Of a stretch of DNA of 64,000 nucleotides, positions 34,945 through 44,493 are shown one piece after another. How positions within the stretch are numbered: the first letter of the stretch is position 1; each line of letters begins with the position of its first letter. Under the pieces are notes generated by a model that did no database searches, was not told the origin of the DNA, and saw only the letters and a list, made by a program, of their open reading frames with translations. The position numbers and the translations under genes are program-made. Source of the stretch: Akkermansia muciniphila (GTDB taxonomy: Bacteria > Pseudomonadota > Gammaproteobacteria > Burkholderiales > Burkholderiaceae_C); contig CALQKH020000003.1 of assembly GCA_943331105.2 (NCBI GenBank), positions 186,001 through 250,000 on the forward strand. The letters are read 5' to 3'.

Positions 34945-36294
34945 TCAGCGTTTGCGCTGGCTCAGCCAGTGTTCCAAATAATGGATATTGGTACCGCCTT
35001 GCATGAACTTGGCATCCACCATCAACTCTCGGTGCAGTGGAATGTTGGTGTGAATACCCTCAATCACCGTCTCGTTCAAAGCAGTTTGCATGCGGGCCAA
35101 GGCTTGTTCGCGCGTATCGCCGTGCACAATCAATTTGCCAATCATGGAGTCGTAGTTGGGTGGCACAAAATAGTTGTTGTACACATGAGAGTCCACCCGA
35201 ACACCTGGCCCACCAGGCATATGCCATGAGGTGACGCGACCGGGCGAGGGTGTGAACTTAAACGGATCTTCGGCATTGATCCGACATTCGATCGCATGGC
35301 CGCGAATCTCAATTTGGCGCTGTGTGAAAGGCAGTTTTTCGCCAGCAGCCACCATGATCTGGGTCTTCACAATGTCCACGCCCGTGACCCACTCGGTCAC
35401 CGGGTGCTCCACCTGCACACGGGTGTTCATCTCGATGAAATAAAACTCACCGTTCTCATAGAGGAACTCGAAGGTACCTGCGCCCCGGTAATTGATCTTC
35501 TTGCAAGCGGCAACGCAGCGGTCGCCAATCTTGTCAATCAACTTGCGGGCAATGCCAGGCGCTGGCGCTTCTTCGATCACTTTCTGGTGACGGCGCTGCA
35601 TCGAGCAATCGCGCTCACCCAAGTACACCGCATTGCGGTGCTTGTCCGCGATGATTTGAATTTCAACATGACGTGGGTTTTGCAAAAACTTTTCCATGTA
35701 GACCGCAGGATTGCCAAAAGCCGCACCGGCTTCCGCTTTGGTCATCTGCACCGCATTGATCAATGCAGCCTCGGTGTGCACCACACGCATGCCGCGGCCA
35801 CCGCCACCGCCTGCGGCCTTGATGATGACCGGGTAGCCCACAGACTTGGCAATGCGCCGCACCTGTACCGGGTCGTCGGGCAACTCACCCTCAGAACCAG
35901 GCACACAGGGCACGCCAGCCCGGATCATGGCCTGTTTGGCCGAGACCTTGTCGCCCATGATGCGAATGGATTCAGGTGTGGGGCCGATGAATTGGAAACC
36001 GCTCTTTTCCACCCGCTCCGCAAAATCGGCGTTTTCACTCAAAAAACCATAGCCAGGGTGGATAGCTTCTGCATCGGTCACTTCAGCTGCCGAAATGATG
36101 GCCGGCATGTTGAGGTAACTCAAAGCTGACGAGGCGGGCCCAATGCAAACCGCTTCTTCTGCCAATTTGACGTACTTGGCCTCTTTGTCGGCCTCGGAAT
36201 AGACCATCACCGCCTTGACACCCAACTCGCGGCAAGCGCGTTGAATACGCAGGGCGATCTCGCCACGGTTGGCGACCAGGATTTTCTTGAACAT
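34945..36294 (-). CDS. accC: Acetyl-CoA carboxylase biotin carboxylase subunit
   Basis: 449 residues. ATP-grasp enzyme that carboxylates biotin on AccB. Visible motifs: [38 protein letters not shown], the glycine-rich ATP lid [35 protein letters not shown], and [26 protein letters not shown] with the metal ligands. It follows accB by 15 bases. Normal length. Confidence 0.98.
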   Translation of the reverse strand: MFKKILVANRGEIALRIQRACRELGVKAVMVYSEADKEAKYVKLAEEAVCIGPASSALSYLNMPAIISAAEVTDAEAIHPGYGFLSENADFAERVEKSGFQFIGPTPESIRIMGDKVSAKQAMIRAGVPCVPGSEGELPDDPVQVRRIAKSVGYPVIIKAAGGGGGRGMRVVHTEAALINAVQMTKAEAGAAFGNPAVYMEKFLQNPRHVEIQIIADKHRNAVYLGERDCSMQRRHQKVIEEAPAPGIARKLIDKIGDRCVAACKKINYRGAGTFEFLYENGEFYFIEMNTRVQVEHPVTEWVTGVDIVKTQIMVAAGEKLPFTQRQIEIRGHAIECRINAEDPFKFTPSPGRVTSWHMPGGPGVRVDSHVYNNYFVPPNYDSMIGKLIVHGDTREQALARMQTALNETVIEGIHTNIPLHRELMVDAKFMQGGTNIHYLEHWLSQRKR

Positions 36295-36309
36295 GAAATC
36301 CCCGATGCT

Positions 36310-36762
36310 TTATTCGACGATGAAAAGAGGCTGACCGTATTCCACGGCTTGGCCGTTTTCACACAGGATCTGAGTGACGGTGCCGGACTTATCGGATTCG
36401 ATTTCGTTGAGGATCTTCATCGCCTCGATGATGCAAAGGGTGTCGCCTTCTTTGACCACGGAGCCAATTTGAATGAAAGGTGCAGAGCCAGGGCTCGATG
36501 AACGGTAAAAAGTACCCACCATTGGCGATTTCACCGCGTGGCCAGCGGCCGCTTCGGCCACCACAGGAGTCTCTGCAACGGGAGCAGCAGCAACCGCCAC
36601 GGGTGCAGCCATGACAGGCGCGGCTTGTTGGAGCACCACGGGTGCAGCGACGCCCATGCTTTTGACAATGCGTACCTTGCCTTCAGCTTCGGTGATCTCC
36701 AACTCGGAAACATTCGAGTCAGACACCAAATCAATCAGTGTTTTAAGTTTGCGCAAATCCAT
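36310..36762 (-). CDS. accB: Acetyl-CoA carboxylase biotin carboxyl carrier protein
   Basis: 150 residues. N-terminal [23 protein letters not shown], an Ala/Val/Pro-rich linker (residues 40-70) and the biotinyl domain with [12 protein letters not shown], in which the Lys is biotinylated. GGAGG precedes the ATG. It is the first gene of accB-accC-prmA-DUF3426. The 161 bases upstream (36763-36923) are AT-rich and probably carry the operon promoter; no clean -35/-10 pair could be fixed. Confidence 0.97.
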   Translation of the reverse strand: MDLRKLKTLIDLVSDSNVSELEITEAEGKVRIVKSMGVAAPVVLQQAAPVMAAPVAVAAAPVAETPVVAEAAAGHAVKSPMVGTFYRSSSPGSAPFIQIGSVVKEGDTLCIIEAMKILNEIESDKSGTVTQILCENGQAVEYGQPLFIVE

Positions 36763-36923
36763 AAGATCCTCCGATGCCTGAAATACATGTAATGGATCGA
36801 ATTTACACTAAATTTCAATAAAGCCCCGCAAAATTATCTGTTCTTCACTGTCTAAGTACCCATCAAAGGCTACAGAACCACCATTCGGTGCCGTTCATCG
36901 GAGAGGCGACGACGTCAAGGCAT

Positions 36924-37484
36924 TCAGGCGGCAGCCGCACGCCATTGGCTGAGATCATCATCTGTGAGTTGCCCCATCTTTTGTCGCCAAATGCTGCCAT
37001 CTGCCTTGAAAAATACCGTAAATGGCAAACCACCCACCGCATTACCCAAAGATTTGGCCAAGTTTGTGCCTTCCAAACCAGCCAAACCAACCGGAAATGC
37101 CAAAGGTTGTCGCTCCAGAAAGCGACGCACGGCACTGGGCTGATCGATGGCCAAAGCCACCACTTGATGACCATTCGGGTTGTTCTCGCGCCAAAAGGCA
37201 TTGATCATGGGCAACTCTTCAATACAAGGCGGGCACCAAGTGGCCCAAAAATTCAAAATCAAGGGTTTACCCCTGAATTGAGCCATGCTCAAGCCCTGGC
37301 CTGCCGGGGTTTCAAACTGTTGCAGCCACAAGGGATGGCTGGCGACTTGGGCCACAGGTTCAGGCTCATAACGCCACAGGGCCAAACCAACGCCAGCCAC
37401 AGCAGCAGCCGCACCAGCACCCCAAATCAAATGACGCCTGGAAGCATCTGCATTGCGATTGTTCATGGTTTGATTTTCTTTCAT
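36924..37484 (-). CDS. TlpA/ResA-type membrane-anchored thioredoxin-like protein
   Basis: 186 residues. An N-terminal anchor or signal (SRRHLIWGAGAAAAVAGVGLALW) leads to a periplasmic thioredoxin fold with FWATWCPPCIEELP, the redox CPPC motif, and a cis-Pro near GGLPFTVFF. It probably reduces disulfides in the periplasm, for example apocytochromes. The ATG at 37484 overlaps the stop of the upstream gene (ATGA); an alternative ATG lies at 37466. Confidence 0.9.
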   Translation of the reverse strand: MKENQTMNNRNADASRRHLIWGAGAAAAVAGVGLALWRYEPEPVAQVASHPLWLQQFETPAGQGLSMAQFRGKPLILNFWATWCPPCIEELPMINAFWRENNPNGHQVVALAIDQPSAVRRFLERQPLAFPVGLAGLEGTNLAKSLGNAVGGLPFTVFFKADGSIWRQKMGQLTDDDLSQWRAAAA

Positions 37485-38065
37485 GCCGCCAGCAGGCGCT
37501 TTAATGCGGCCAAATTCCCCCGGGGCGAGCGGCCTTGCAGATCGGGCAGCAAAGCTCCGCGCAGATCATCCAAGTCGTAGATTCGCAGGTGCACACCCAC
37601 ATCTTCGTTCAAGGCTTCACAAAAACTGTGCAGGCTCAAAACCTCGACATCGTCGCCGTGAAGGCCGCGAACGGTTTGCGCTTCATAGCGCTGGTTTTGG
37701 TTGATCAAGGCGATCTCGGCCGATTTAGGATCGTCGCAAAACAAGGCCAAATCCACGTCGCACAGGCGTGTGGCCCACCCTTGCCAAACCGCCCCACCCA
37801 AGTGCGGACGGAATTCACTCAGGCGTTCCATCCAAACCTGCGCCAATTCGCGCAAAGCCAACAACTCGGTGGGCTGCGTGTCGGCGCAAAACAAGGCGAT
37901 GTAGTCGCGCACCTCAGCCTCTACCACGTCATTGGTAGGCAAAGCCGTGCGCGCGGACAGGCCCAGCTCTTTCAGGGCGCGGTGCTTAGCCGGGCCAAAG
38001 GCCAAGCCTTCCTCCACCACCAGACGGGCGGCGGTAGCGGCAATTTCAAGGGCAAGATCGTTCAT
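37481..38065 (-). CDS. Conserved hypothetical protein
   Basis: 194 residues. No signal peptide or membrane helix. I recognise no domain with confidence. The segment CDVDLALFCDDPKSAEIALINQNQRYEAQTVRGLHGDDVEVL, with an Asp-x-Asp at a strand end, is faintly like nucleotidyltransferase folds but is not enough for a call. It is coupled by ATGA to the TlpA-type gene and divergent from mpl with 67 bases between starts. Confidence 0.7.
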   Translation of the reverse strand: MNDLALEIAATAARLVVEEGLAFGPAKHRALKELGLSARTALPTNDVVEAEVRDYIALFCADTQPTELLALRELAQVWMERLSEFRPHLGGAVWQGWATRLCDVDLALFCDDPKSAEIALINQNQRYEAQTVRGLHGDDVEVLSLHSFCEALNEDVGVHLRIYDLDDLRGALLPDLQGRSPRGNLAALKRLLAA

Positions 38066-38132
38066 GCGGCAGATTGTGCCTGCCTGGATCGCCCCGAATG
38101 AAAAACGCCTTGCGGCCGCCTAAAATCAGACC

Positions 38133-39500
38133 ATGCATATACATATCTTGGGCATTTGTGGCACCTTCATGGGGGGCCTGGCCGCGCTGGCCCGCGAGGC
38201 AGGGCATCGGGTCACCGGCTGCGACGCGGGCGTTTACCCGCCCATGAGTGACCAACTGCGGGCTTTGGGCATCGAGCTCATCGAGGGTTTTGACGCCGAC
38301 CAGATGACCCTCCAACCCGACATGTACGTGGTGGGCAACGTGGTCAGCCGCGCCCGGCTGGCCGACGGCAGCCCCAAATTTCCGCTGATGGAAGCGATTC
38401 TGGAAGCCGGTGCGCCCTACACCAGCGGACCCCAGTGGCTGTCCGAACATGTGCTGCAAGGCCGCCATGTGCTGGCGGTGGCGGGCACGCACGGCAAAAC
38501 CACCACCACCTCGATGCTGGCCTGGGTGCTGGAACAGGCCGGGCTGCAACCGGGCTTTCTGGTCGGTGGCGTGCCGCTCAACTTTGGCTTGTCGGCCCGG
38601 CTGGGCGGAGGTCAATATTTCGTCATCGAAGCGGACGAATACGACACCGCCTTTTTCGACAAGCGCAGCAAGTTTGTGCACTACCGCCCGCGCACCGCCA
38701 TCCTGAACAACTTGGAATTCGACCACGCCGACATTTTTGACGACCTGGCCGCCATTGAGCGCCAGTTTCACCACCTGGTACGCACCGTGCCCGGCTCGGG
38801 CCGGGTGGTGGTCAACGGCCTGGAAGAAAGCCTGACCCGCGTGCTGGCGCAAGGCTGCTGGAGTGAAGTGCGCACATTTGGCAGCGCCGTCAGCGACTTT
38901 GTGGCCGAAGGCGAACCCTCCAGCTTCAAAGTGCTGCAGGCTGGCCAGCCTGTTGCCGAAGTGCAATGGGCGATAGGCGGCGTGCACAACCAGCTCAATG
39001 CACTGGCTGCCATCGCCGCTGCCGAGCATGTGGGGGTGAGTCCGGCTGTGGCGGCGCAAGCGCTGGCCAGCTTTGAAAACGTCAAACGCCGCATGGAAGT
39101 GCGCGGCAAAGTGAACGGCATCACCGTTTACGACGACTTCGCCCACCACCCCACGGCCATTCGCACCACCGTCAACGGGCTACGCCGTCAGGTGGGTGAT
39201 GCACGCATCCTGGCCATCTTCGAGCCGCGCAGCAACACCATGAAGCTCGGCACCATGAAAGCCCAGCTGCCCTGGAGTCTGGAAGAAGCCGATCTGGCGT
39301 TTTGTCACTCGGGCGGTTTGGGTTGGGACGCCCAAGCCACGCTAGGGCCTATGGGTGATACAGCGCAAGTGGGCGCCAACATCGACGAAGTGATTGCCCA
39401 AGTGCTGGCTCAAGTGCAGCCCGGCGACCACCTGCTGTGCATGAGCAATGGGGGCTTTGGTGGCATTCACGCCAAGCTGCTCACGGCCCTCAACGGCTGA
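38133..39500 (+). CDS. mpl: UDP-N-acetylmuramate:L-Ala-gamma-D-Glu-meso-DAP ligase Mpl
   Basis: 455 residues. Peptidoglycan-recycling ligase of the Mur family. It begins MHIHILGICGTFMGGLAALARE (Rossmann), has the ATP P-loop AVAGTHGKTTTTSMLAWVLE, then IEADEYDTAFFDKRSKFVHYRP, the Mpl-specific continuation, and VYDDFAHHPTAI. It re-attaches the tripeptide freed by AmpD to UDP-MurNAc. The 3' end overlaps the convergent DAHP synthase gene by 11 bases. Confidence 0.97.
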   Translation: MHIHILGICGTFMGGLAALAREAGHRVTGCDAGVYPPMSDQLRALGIELIEGFDADQMTLQPDMYVVGNVVSRARLADGSPKFPLMEAILEAGAPYTSGPQWLSEHVLQGRHVLAVAGTHGKTTTTSMLAWVLEQAGLQPGFLVGGVPLNFGLSARLGGGQYFVIEADEYDTAFFDKRSKFVHYRPRTAILNNLEFDHADIFDDLAAIERQFHHLVRTVPGSGRVVVNGLEESLTRVLAQGCWSEVRTFGSAVSDFVAEGEPSSFKVLQAGQPVAEVQWAIGGVHNQLNALAAIAAAEHVGVSPAVAAQALASFENVKRRMEVRGKVNGITVYDDFAHHPTAIRTTVNGLRRQVGDARILAIFEPRSNTMKLGTMKAQLPWSLEEADLAFCHSGGLGWDAQATLGPMGDTAQVGANIDEVIAQVLAQVQPGDHLLCMSNGGFGGIHAKLLTALNG

Positions 39501-40617
39501 GTGAACGACGCGCCTTCACCGCATCCGACAGCACCTGCAAAACGCCTTCGCTGTCGTCCCAGCCAATGCAGGCGTCTGTGATGCTCTGACCGTAAGTCAG
39601 CTTGGAGACCTCGTGCTGACCGGGTGTGAATTTCTGGGCACCATCTTTCAGGTGGCTTTCAACCATGACGCCAAACACTTGGCGTGATCCACCGTTGATT
39701 TGCGCGGCGATGTCTTTGGCCACATCGATCTGCCGCTCGTGCTTTTTACTGCTGTTGGCGTGGCTGCAATCGACCATCAAGCTGGCGGGAAGTTTGGCGG
39801 CCTCCAATTCCTTGCAGGCAGCGGCCACACTTTCGGCGTCGTAGTTGGGCGCTTTGCCACCGCGCAAGATCACATGGCAGTCTTGGTTGCCTTGGGTCTG
39901 CACGATGGCGACCTGACCGTTCTTGTGCACCGACAAAAAATGGTGACCACGGGCAGCGGCCTGGATCGCGTCGGTCGCGATTTTGATGTTGCCGTCGGTA
40001 CCGTTCTTGAAGCCAATGGGGGCTGACAAGCCCGAAGCCAACTCGCGGTGCACCTGGCTTTCGGTCGTGCGGGCACCGATGGCACCCCAGCTGATGAGGT
40101 CACCAATGTACTGGGGCGAGATCACGTCCAAGAACTCGCTGCCAGCAGGCAGGCCTTGGCGGTTGATCTCGATCAACAACTGGCGTGCGATGCGCAGGCC
40201 TTCGTCGATCCGATAGCTCTCGTCCAAATAGGGGTCGTTGATCAGGCCCTTCCAGCCCACAGTGGTGCGCGGTTTTTCGAAGTACACGCGCATCACGATC
40301 TCCAAAGAGTCCGCGTATTTGTCACGCAGCGGCTTCAAGCGGCGAGCGTAGTCTAAGGCCGCTGCCGGGTCGTGGATAGAGCAAGGACCCATGATGACCA
40401 ACAAGCGGTCGTCTTGGCCATGCACGATCTTCTGAATGGCTTTGCGGGTTTGGGAAATAAGGGTCTCGGTGGCCGTGCCAGCAATCGGGAAAAACCGAAT
40501 CAAATGTTCTGGCGGTGGGAGCACGGTGATGTCCTTGATGCGTTCGTCGTCGGTCTGACCTTTGCGGTCGGCGGCATTCGGATACCAGCTCTCGGGGGCT
40601 GCGGTTTTGGCGTTCAT
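39490..40617 (-). CDS. 3-deoxy-7-phosphoheptulonate (DAHP) synthase, type I
   Basis: 375 residues. First step of the shikimate pathway: condenses PEP and erythrose 4-phosphate. Family signature segments: VIMGPCSIHDPAAALDYARRLKPL, RVYFEKPRTTVGWKGLINDPYLDES, GARTTESQVHRELASGLSAPIGFKNGTDG and LMVDCSHANSSKKHERQ. The AroF/G/H isozyme cannot be fixed by eye. GAGGAC lies ten bases before the ATG. Expression is most likely controlled by the aromatic leader peptide and attenuator at 40646-40776. Confidence 0.96.
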   Translation of the reverse strand: MNAKTAAPESWYPNAADRKGQTDDERIKDITVLPPPEHLIRFFPIAGTATETLISQTRKAIQKIVHGQDDRLLVIMGPCSIHDPAAALDYARRLKPLRDKYADSLEIVMRVYFEKPRTTVGWKGLINDPYLDESYRIDEGLRIARQLLIEINRQGLPAGSEFLDVISPQYIGDLISWGAIGARTTESQVHRELASGLSAPIGFKNGTDGNIKIATDAIQAAARGHHFLSVHKNGQVAIVQTQGNQDCHVILRGGKAPNYDAESVAAACKELEAAKLPASLMVDCSHANSSKKHERQIDVAKDIAAQINGGSRQVFGVMVESHLKDGAQKFTPGQHEVSKLTYGQSITDACIGWDDSEGVLQVLSDAVKARRSLSR

Positions 40618-40645
40618 CGTGAAGTCCTCAATTGAAAAACAGGTG

Positions 40646-40679
40646 AAAAAAAACCGCCGGGCTTTGGGGCTCCGGCGGT
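40646..40679 (-). terminator. Attenuator terminator upstream of the DAHP synthase gene
   Basis: On the minus strand: ACCGCCGG (40679-40672), an 11-base loop, CCGGCGGT (40660-40653), then eight T residues. It sits between the leader peptide stop and the DAHP synthase start. A copy of the 3' arm (CCCGGCGG, 40728-40721) inside the leader peptide ORF can pair with the 5' arm instead, which makes this a conditional terminator. Confidence 0.9.
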
Positions 40680-40701
40680 GTGTATCGAGATATTCGGGTG
40701 C

Positions 40702-40776
40702 TTATGCGCTCGCCTCTCGTCCGCCGGGGACTGAGAACCAAAAGTAAAAAAAGTAAAAAGCAAAGCGGGAAGTCAT
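40702..40776 (-). CDS. Aromatic leader peptide of the DAHP synthase attenuator
   Basis: 24 codons: ATG at 40776, TAA at 40704-40702. The peptide begins MTSRFAFYFFYFWFSV and ends PGGREASA. Residues 5-14 contain six Phe, two Tyr and one Trp, with only one non-aromatic residue, the classic design for sensing charged tRNA-Phe/Tyr/Trp. No Shine-Dalgarno is seen. A possible extended -10 (TGCTACATT) ends seven bases before the ATG, so the transcript may start at or near the AUG. The ORF is too short for ordinary gene finders. Confidence 0.85.
   Translation of the reverse strand: MTSRFAFYFFYFWFSVPGGREASA
40721..40728 (-). promoter_or_regulatory. Antiterminator segment within the leader ORF
   Basis: CCCGGCGG on the minus strand, identical to the 3' arm of the downstream terminator and complementary to its 5' arm. 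It lies 9-12 bases after the aromatic codon run. When a ribosome stalls on the aromatic codons this segment is free and can sequester the 5' arm; when it finishes translation the segment is covered and the terminator forms. Confidence 0.75.
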
Positions 40777-40783
40777 GGGATTC

Positions 40784-40792
40784 AATGTAGCA
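40784..40792 (-). promoter_or_regulatory. Possible extended -10 promoter of the leader/DAHP synthase transcript
   Basis: TGC-TACATT on the minus strand (TGn extended -10). No convincing -35 is visible. Predicted initiation would fall at about 40777, just at the leader AUG. Confidence 0.4.
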
Positions 40793-40854
40793 CAGCTTGA
40801 TGACGGTTCATGACAGAGGCATCCGGGGACAAACCCGAAGCCCCATTTTCAGAA

Positions 40855-42324
40855 TCAGGCCGTGCCCCCAACCGTGAGTCCATCGATGCGCAAGGTGGGT
40901 TGGCCCACACCCACTGGCACGCTCTGGCCCTCCTTGCCGCAGGTGCCCACCCCCGAGTCGAGCTTCATGTCGTTGCCGATCATGCTGATCTTTTTGAGCG
41001 ACTCAGGGCCGCTGCCAATCAGCGTCGCGCCTTTGACAGGGTATTGAATTTTGCCGTTTTCCACCCAATAGGCTTGGCTGGCCGAGAACACAAATTTGCC
41101 GCTGGTGATGTCTACCTGCCCACCTGCGAAGTTGGTGGCATACAGGCCTTTTTTGATGCTGGCCACAATTTCTTCGGGGCTCTTGTCGCCGCCCAGCATG
41201 TAAGTGTTGGTCATGCGCGGCATGGGCACATGGGCATAGCTTTCGCGGCGGCCGTTGCCCGTGGGCTTGACACCCATCAAGCGGGCGTTCATCGAATCTT
41301 GGATGTAGCCACGCAAGATGCCGTCTTCAATCAACACGTTCTTTTGGCTGGCATGGCCTTCGTCGTCCACATTGAGCGAGCCACGGCGGTCGGCCATGGT
41401 GCCGTCGTCCAGTACTGTGACGCCTTTGGCTGCTACGCGCTGACCGATGCGGCCGCTGAAGGCACTCGAGCCCTTGCGGTTGAAATCCCCCTCCAAGCCA
41501 TGGCCCACAGCTTCGTGCAACAGCACACCGGGCCAGCCATTGCCCAGCACCACCGTCATCTCGCCTGCAGGCGCAGGGCGGGCTTCGAGGTTGATGAGCG
41601 CGGCTGAGACGGCTTCTTGCACATAGGTCTCGACCATGCCGTCGTCAAAGTAGGCCAGGCCAAAGCGGCCACCGCCGCCTGCGCTGCCCACTTCACGGCG
41701 GCCGTTTTGCTCGGCAATCACCGTCACCGACAGACGGATCAAGGGGCGCACATCCGCAGCCAAGGTGCCGTCGGCGCGGGCCACCATGACCACGTCGTAC
41801 TCGGTCGCCAAACCGGCCATCACCTGCACCACTCGCGGGTCTTTGGCCCGGGCGATTTTCTCAACACGGCCGAGCAAGTTCACCTTGGCGGTGCTGTCCA
41901 AAGTGGACATCGGATCGAGCGAGGGATAGAGCGAACGGCTGGCCGAAATTTTGCGCGTGGGCACCTTGATGCGTTTGTTTTGCGTGGCCTGCCCGATGGT
42001 GCGGACCGTCATGGCCGCGTCCATCAAAGAGGCCACGGAGATATCGTCTGAGTAAGCAAAGGCTGTTTTTTCACCAGACACCGCACGCACACCGACACCT
42101 TGGTCAATGCTGAAGCTGCCGGTCTTGACAATGCCCTCCTCCAAGCTCCAACCCTCAGAGCGGGTGTACTGAAAATACAAGTCGGCGTCATCAACTTGGT
42201 GCGCCTGGATGGCGGATAGCGCTCGACTCAGGTGGCTTTCATCCAAGCCAAAGGGTTCAAGCAAGAGGGACCGGGCCGTGGCCAAGCGTTCGATGGTGGG
42301 TTCGCGTGAAATCATGGAACACAT
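40855..42324 (-). CDS. tldD: TldD metalloprotease
   Basis: 489 residues (an ATG three codons later, at 42315, is an alternative). Subunit of the TldD/TldE zinc protease that trims modified peptides such as microcin and antitoxin CcdA. The metal motif is [14 protein letters not shown] (HExxxH). Other family segments are [21 protein letters not shown] and the C-terminal [28 protein letters not shown]. The partner tldE/pmbA is not in the window. Confidence 0.96.
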   Translation of the reverse strand: MCSMISREPTIERLATARSLLLEPFGLDESHLSRALSAIQAHQVDDADLYFQYTRSEGWSLEEGIVKTGSFSIDQGVGVRAVSGEKTAFAYSDDISVASLMDAAMTVRTIGQATQNKRIKVPTRKISASRSLYPSLDPMSTLDSTAKVNLLGRVEKIARAKDPRVVQVMAGLATEYDVVMVARADGTLAADVRPLIRLSVTVIAEQNGRREVGSAGGGGRFGLAYFDDGMVETYVQEAVSAALINLEARPAPAGEMTVVLGNGWPGVLLHEAVGHGLEGDFNRKGSSAFSGRIGQRVAAKGVTVLDDGTMADRRGSLNVDDEGHASQKNVLIEDGILRGYIQDSMNARLMGVKPTGNGRRESYAHVPMPRMTNTYMLGGDKSPEEIVASIKKGLYATNFAGGQVDITSGKFVFSASQAYWVENGKIQYPVKGATLIGSGPESLKKISMIGNDMKLDSGVGTCGKEGQSVPVGVGQPTLRIDGLTVGGTA

Positions 42325-42414
42325 TGTAGGCAGGCTTCAAGACCCTTGCCCAAGCAGGTGGGGCCACTTTGGGTTCGCATGGCTTGGCAGCCTAAGGGAC
42401 GCATTGCCCAAGTC

Positions 42415-43302
42415 TCAGCGCTGGCGCATCAGTTGAATGAGTGCCGCATCGTCCAACTGGTCCCAGCCCTGAGCCATCGCCTGTGCAAACAGGTCCCGCG
42501 CCAAACGGCCCAGTGGTGGGTCGTACGCCACTTCATCAGCAGCAGAAACGGCCAAACCCGTGTCCTTGGCCAGCAAACTGACGTGCGCTCGGGGTTCAAA
42601 GTCTCCGGCCAAAGCCCGTCGCATGCGGTCAGTACCTATCCAACTTTGACCACTGGAAGCCTCAATGACCGACATGGTCACAGCCGGGTCCAGCCCCAAA
42701 CGCTCTGCTAAAGCCAAAGCCTCGGCTGCCCCTGCCAAGTTGACGGCGGCCAGCAGGTTGTTGACCAATTTGGTGCGCGCGCCATCCCCCGCCCGAACGC
42801 CCACGCGAAACACCTGCTGACTCAAAGCCTGGAGCAAATTCTGGCTCCGCTGCCAGACGGGCTCAGAACAGGCCACCATCAGGCTCATGGACCCTTGTCT
42901 GGCCCGCAACGGGCCACCCGACATGGGCGCGTCAATGCAATCTACGCCACGTTGTGCCAAACGTTCGGCTTGGTCTTGCACGGTCTTGGGTCCCAAAGTG
43001 GGGCACAACATGACCGTTTGACCTGGCTTGAGGTCAAAACCCGCGCCATCAGCACCCCATAAAACAGCTTCGGTTTGGGCCGCATCCACCACGGCAATCA
43101 ACATCACTCCGTCAGGTGCCAAACTGCGGACAGCTTGCACAGGCGACGCAAATGACAACGCACCCTCAGCCACAGCCTTGGCTTGGGCCTGCACATCCGT
43201 GTCATGAACACCCACCGACCAAGCCAATTCGCGCAGCCGGGCCAACATGGCACCGCCCATATTGCCTGCACCAACGACCACCACAGATAATGAATTGCTC
43301 AT
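42415..43302 (-). CDS. NAD(P)-dependent beta-hydroxyacid dehydrogenase family protein
   Basis: 295 residues. 3-hydroxyisobutyrate dehydrogenase/tartronate semialdehyde reductase-type fold. N-terminal Rossmann VVVVGAGNMGGAMLARLRELAW, the substrate motif CIDAPMSGGPLRARQGSM, and the catalytic Lys in GARTKLVNNLLAAVNLAGAAEALALAE. It reduces or oxidises a small beta-hydroxyacid. It overlaps the rodA stop by ATGA. Confidence 0.9.
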   Translation of the reverse strand: MSNSLSVVVVGAGNMGGAMLARLRELAWSVGVHDTDVQAQAKAVAEGALSFASPVQAVRSLAPDGVMLIAVVDAAQTEAVLWGADGAGFDLKPGQTVMLCPTLGPKTVQDQAERLAQRGVDCIDAPMSGGPLRARQGSMSLMVACSEPVWQRSQNLLQALSQQVFRVGVRAGDGARTKLVNNLLAAVNLAGAAEALALAERLGLDPAVTMSVIEASSGQSWIGTDRMRRALAGDFEPRAHVSLLAKDTGLAVSAADEVAYDPPLGRLARDLFAQAMAQGWDQLDDAALIQLMRQR

Positions 43303-44480
43303 GTTTGTACCAGTTGTTTCGATTTGGCAATCGACATCAAAATGCCCAAGGCCAAGCCCAAAGTGACCATGGCTGTTCCACCGTAACTGATGAAGGGCAA
43401 AGGCACACCGACCACCGGCAAAATGCCGCTGACCATGCCCATATTGACGAACGCGTAAGTGAAAAATATGGTGGCCATGCTGCCGGCCAGCAAGCGGCTA
43501 AACAATGTGGGCGCCTGCATCGCAATGACCAAGGCGCGGTAGATCAAAAAGAAAAAACACGTCAGCAGGACCAAGCCCCCAAGCAGTCCAAACTCTTCAC
43601 CCAAGGCCGCAAAAATGAAGTCAGTGGTGCGCTCTGGAATGAACTCCAAGTGGGTTTGCGTTCCCTGCATGAAACCCTTGCCCCACAGACCTCCTGAACC
43701 AATCGCGATCATGCCCTGAATGATGTGGAAACCTTTGCCCAATGGATCTCGCCCGGGATCCAGCAAGGTACAAACCCTTTGCCGTTGGTACTCGTGCAAC
43801 ACATGCCAATCAACGCCCGGCTTGCACAAGCTGGGCTCCATGATCACCAAAACAACAATACCGACAACGCCCGAAAAAACAGGCGGCAAAATCCAACGCC
43901 AATTCAAACCTGCGAAAAAAATCACCGCCAAACCAGCAGCCAGCACCAGCAAAGAGGTTCCCAAATCGGGTTGTTTCATGATCAAGCCAACAGGGACCAG
44001 CAAAATCAGCAGCGCGATAGCGAAATCAGACATCCGCAGCTGTCCTTCGCGCTTTTGAAACCATGCGGCCAACATCAGCGGTAAAGCAATTTTCAGAATC
44101 TCGCTGGGCTGAATCACCACCCCCAAATTGATCCAACGGGTTGAGCCTTTCTTGGTGATGCCAAAAAGCGCCACAGCCACCAGCAACAGCACGCCAACCG
44201 CATAAATAGGCAAGGCCCAAGCCATCATTTTGGAGGGTGGAATTTGCGCCACCACCATCAAGATCACACCTGCTATCAGCATGTTGCGGCCATGGTCAAC
44301 AAAACGGGTACCGTGGTCAAAACCGGCTGAGTACATCACCAAAAGACCCAAGCCCACCAACAAACCCACAGCCATGGCCAGTGGGCCATCAAAGCCCTCA
44401 AACAAGCGCCAAACTTGCTGGAGCAACGTAGGCTTTTGAAAAACAGAACCCTTGGCCAAGGGTGGTTGTCGGGCAATCAT
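43299..44480 (-). CDS. rodA: Rod-shape-determining lipid II polymerase RodA
   Basis: 393 residues from MIARQPPLAK at 44480; a GTG at 44519 would overlap gpsA by 26 bases. SEDS glycosyltransferase, about ten transmembrane helices. Family landmarks are GSTRWINLGVVIQPSEILKIALPL, MKQPDLGTSLLVLAAGLAV, LLDPGRDPLGKGFHIIQGMIAIGSGGLWGKGFMQGTQTHLEFIPERTTDFIFA and PLPFISYGGTAMV. It polymerises glycan strands with PBP2 during elongation. No mreBCD or mrdA is adjacent here; gpsA precedes it. Confidence 0.95.
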   Translation of the reverse strand: MIARQPPLAKGSVFQKPTLLQQVWRLFEGFDGPLAMAVGLLVGLGLLVMYSAGFDHGTRFVDHGRNMLIAGVILMVVAQIPPSKMMAWALPIYAVGVLLLVAVALFGITKKGSTRWINLGVVIQPSEILKIALPLMLAAWFQKREGQLRMSDFAIALLILLVPVGLIMKQPDLGTSLLVLAAGLAVIFFAGLNWRWILPPVFSGVVGIVVLVIMEPSLCKPGVDWHVLHEYQRQRVCTLLDPGRDPLGKGFHIIQGMIAIGSGGLWGKGFMQGTQTHLEFIPERTTDFIFAALGEEFGLLGGLVLLTCFFFLIYRALVIAMQAPTLFSRLLAGSMATIFFTYAFVNMGMVSGILPVVGVPLPFISYGGTAMVTLGLALGILMSIAKSKQLVQT

Positions 44481-44493
44481 AAAGAGCAATGAT

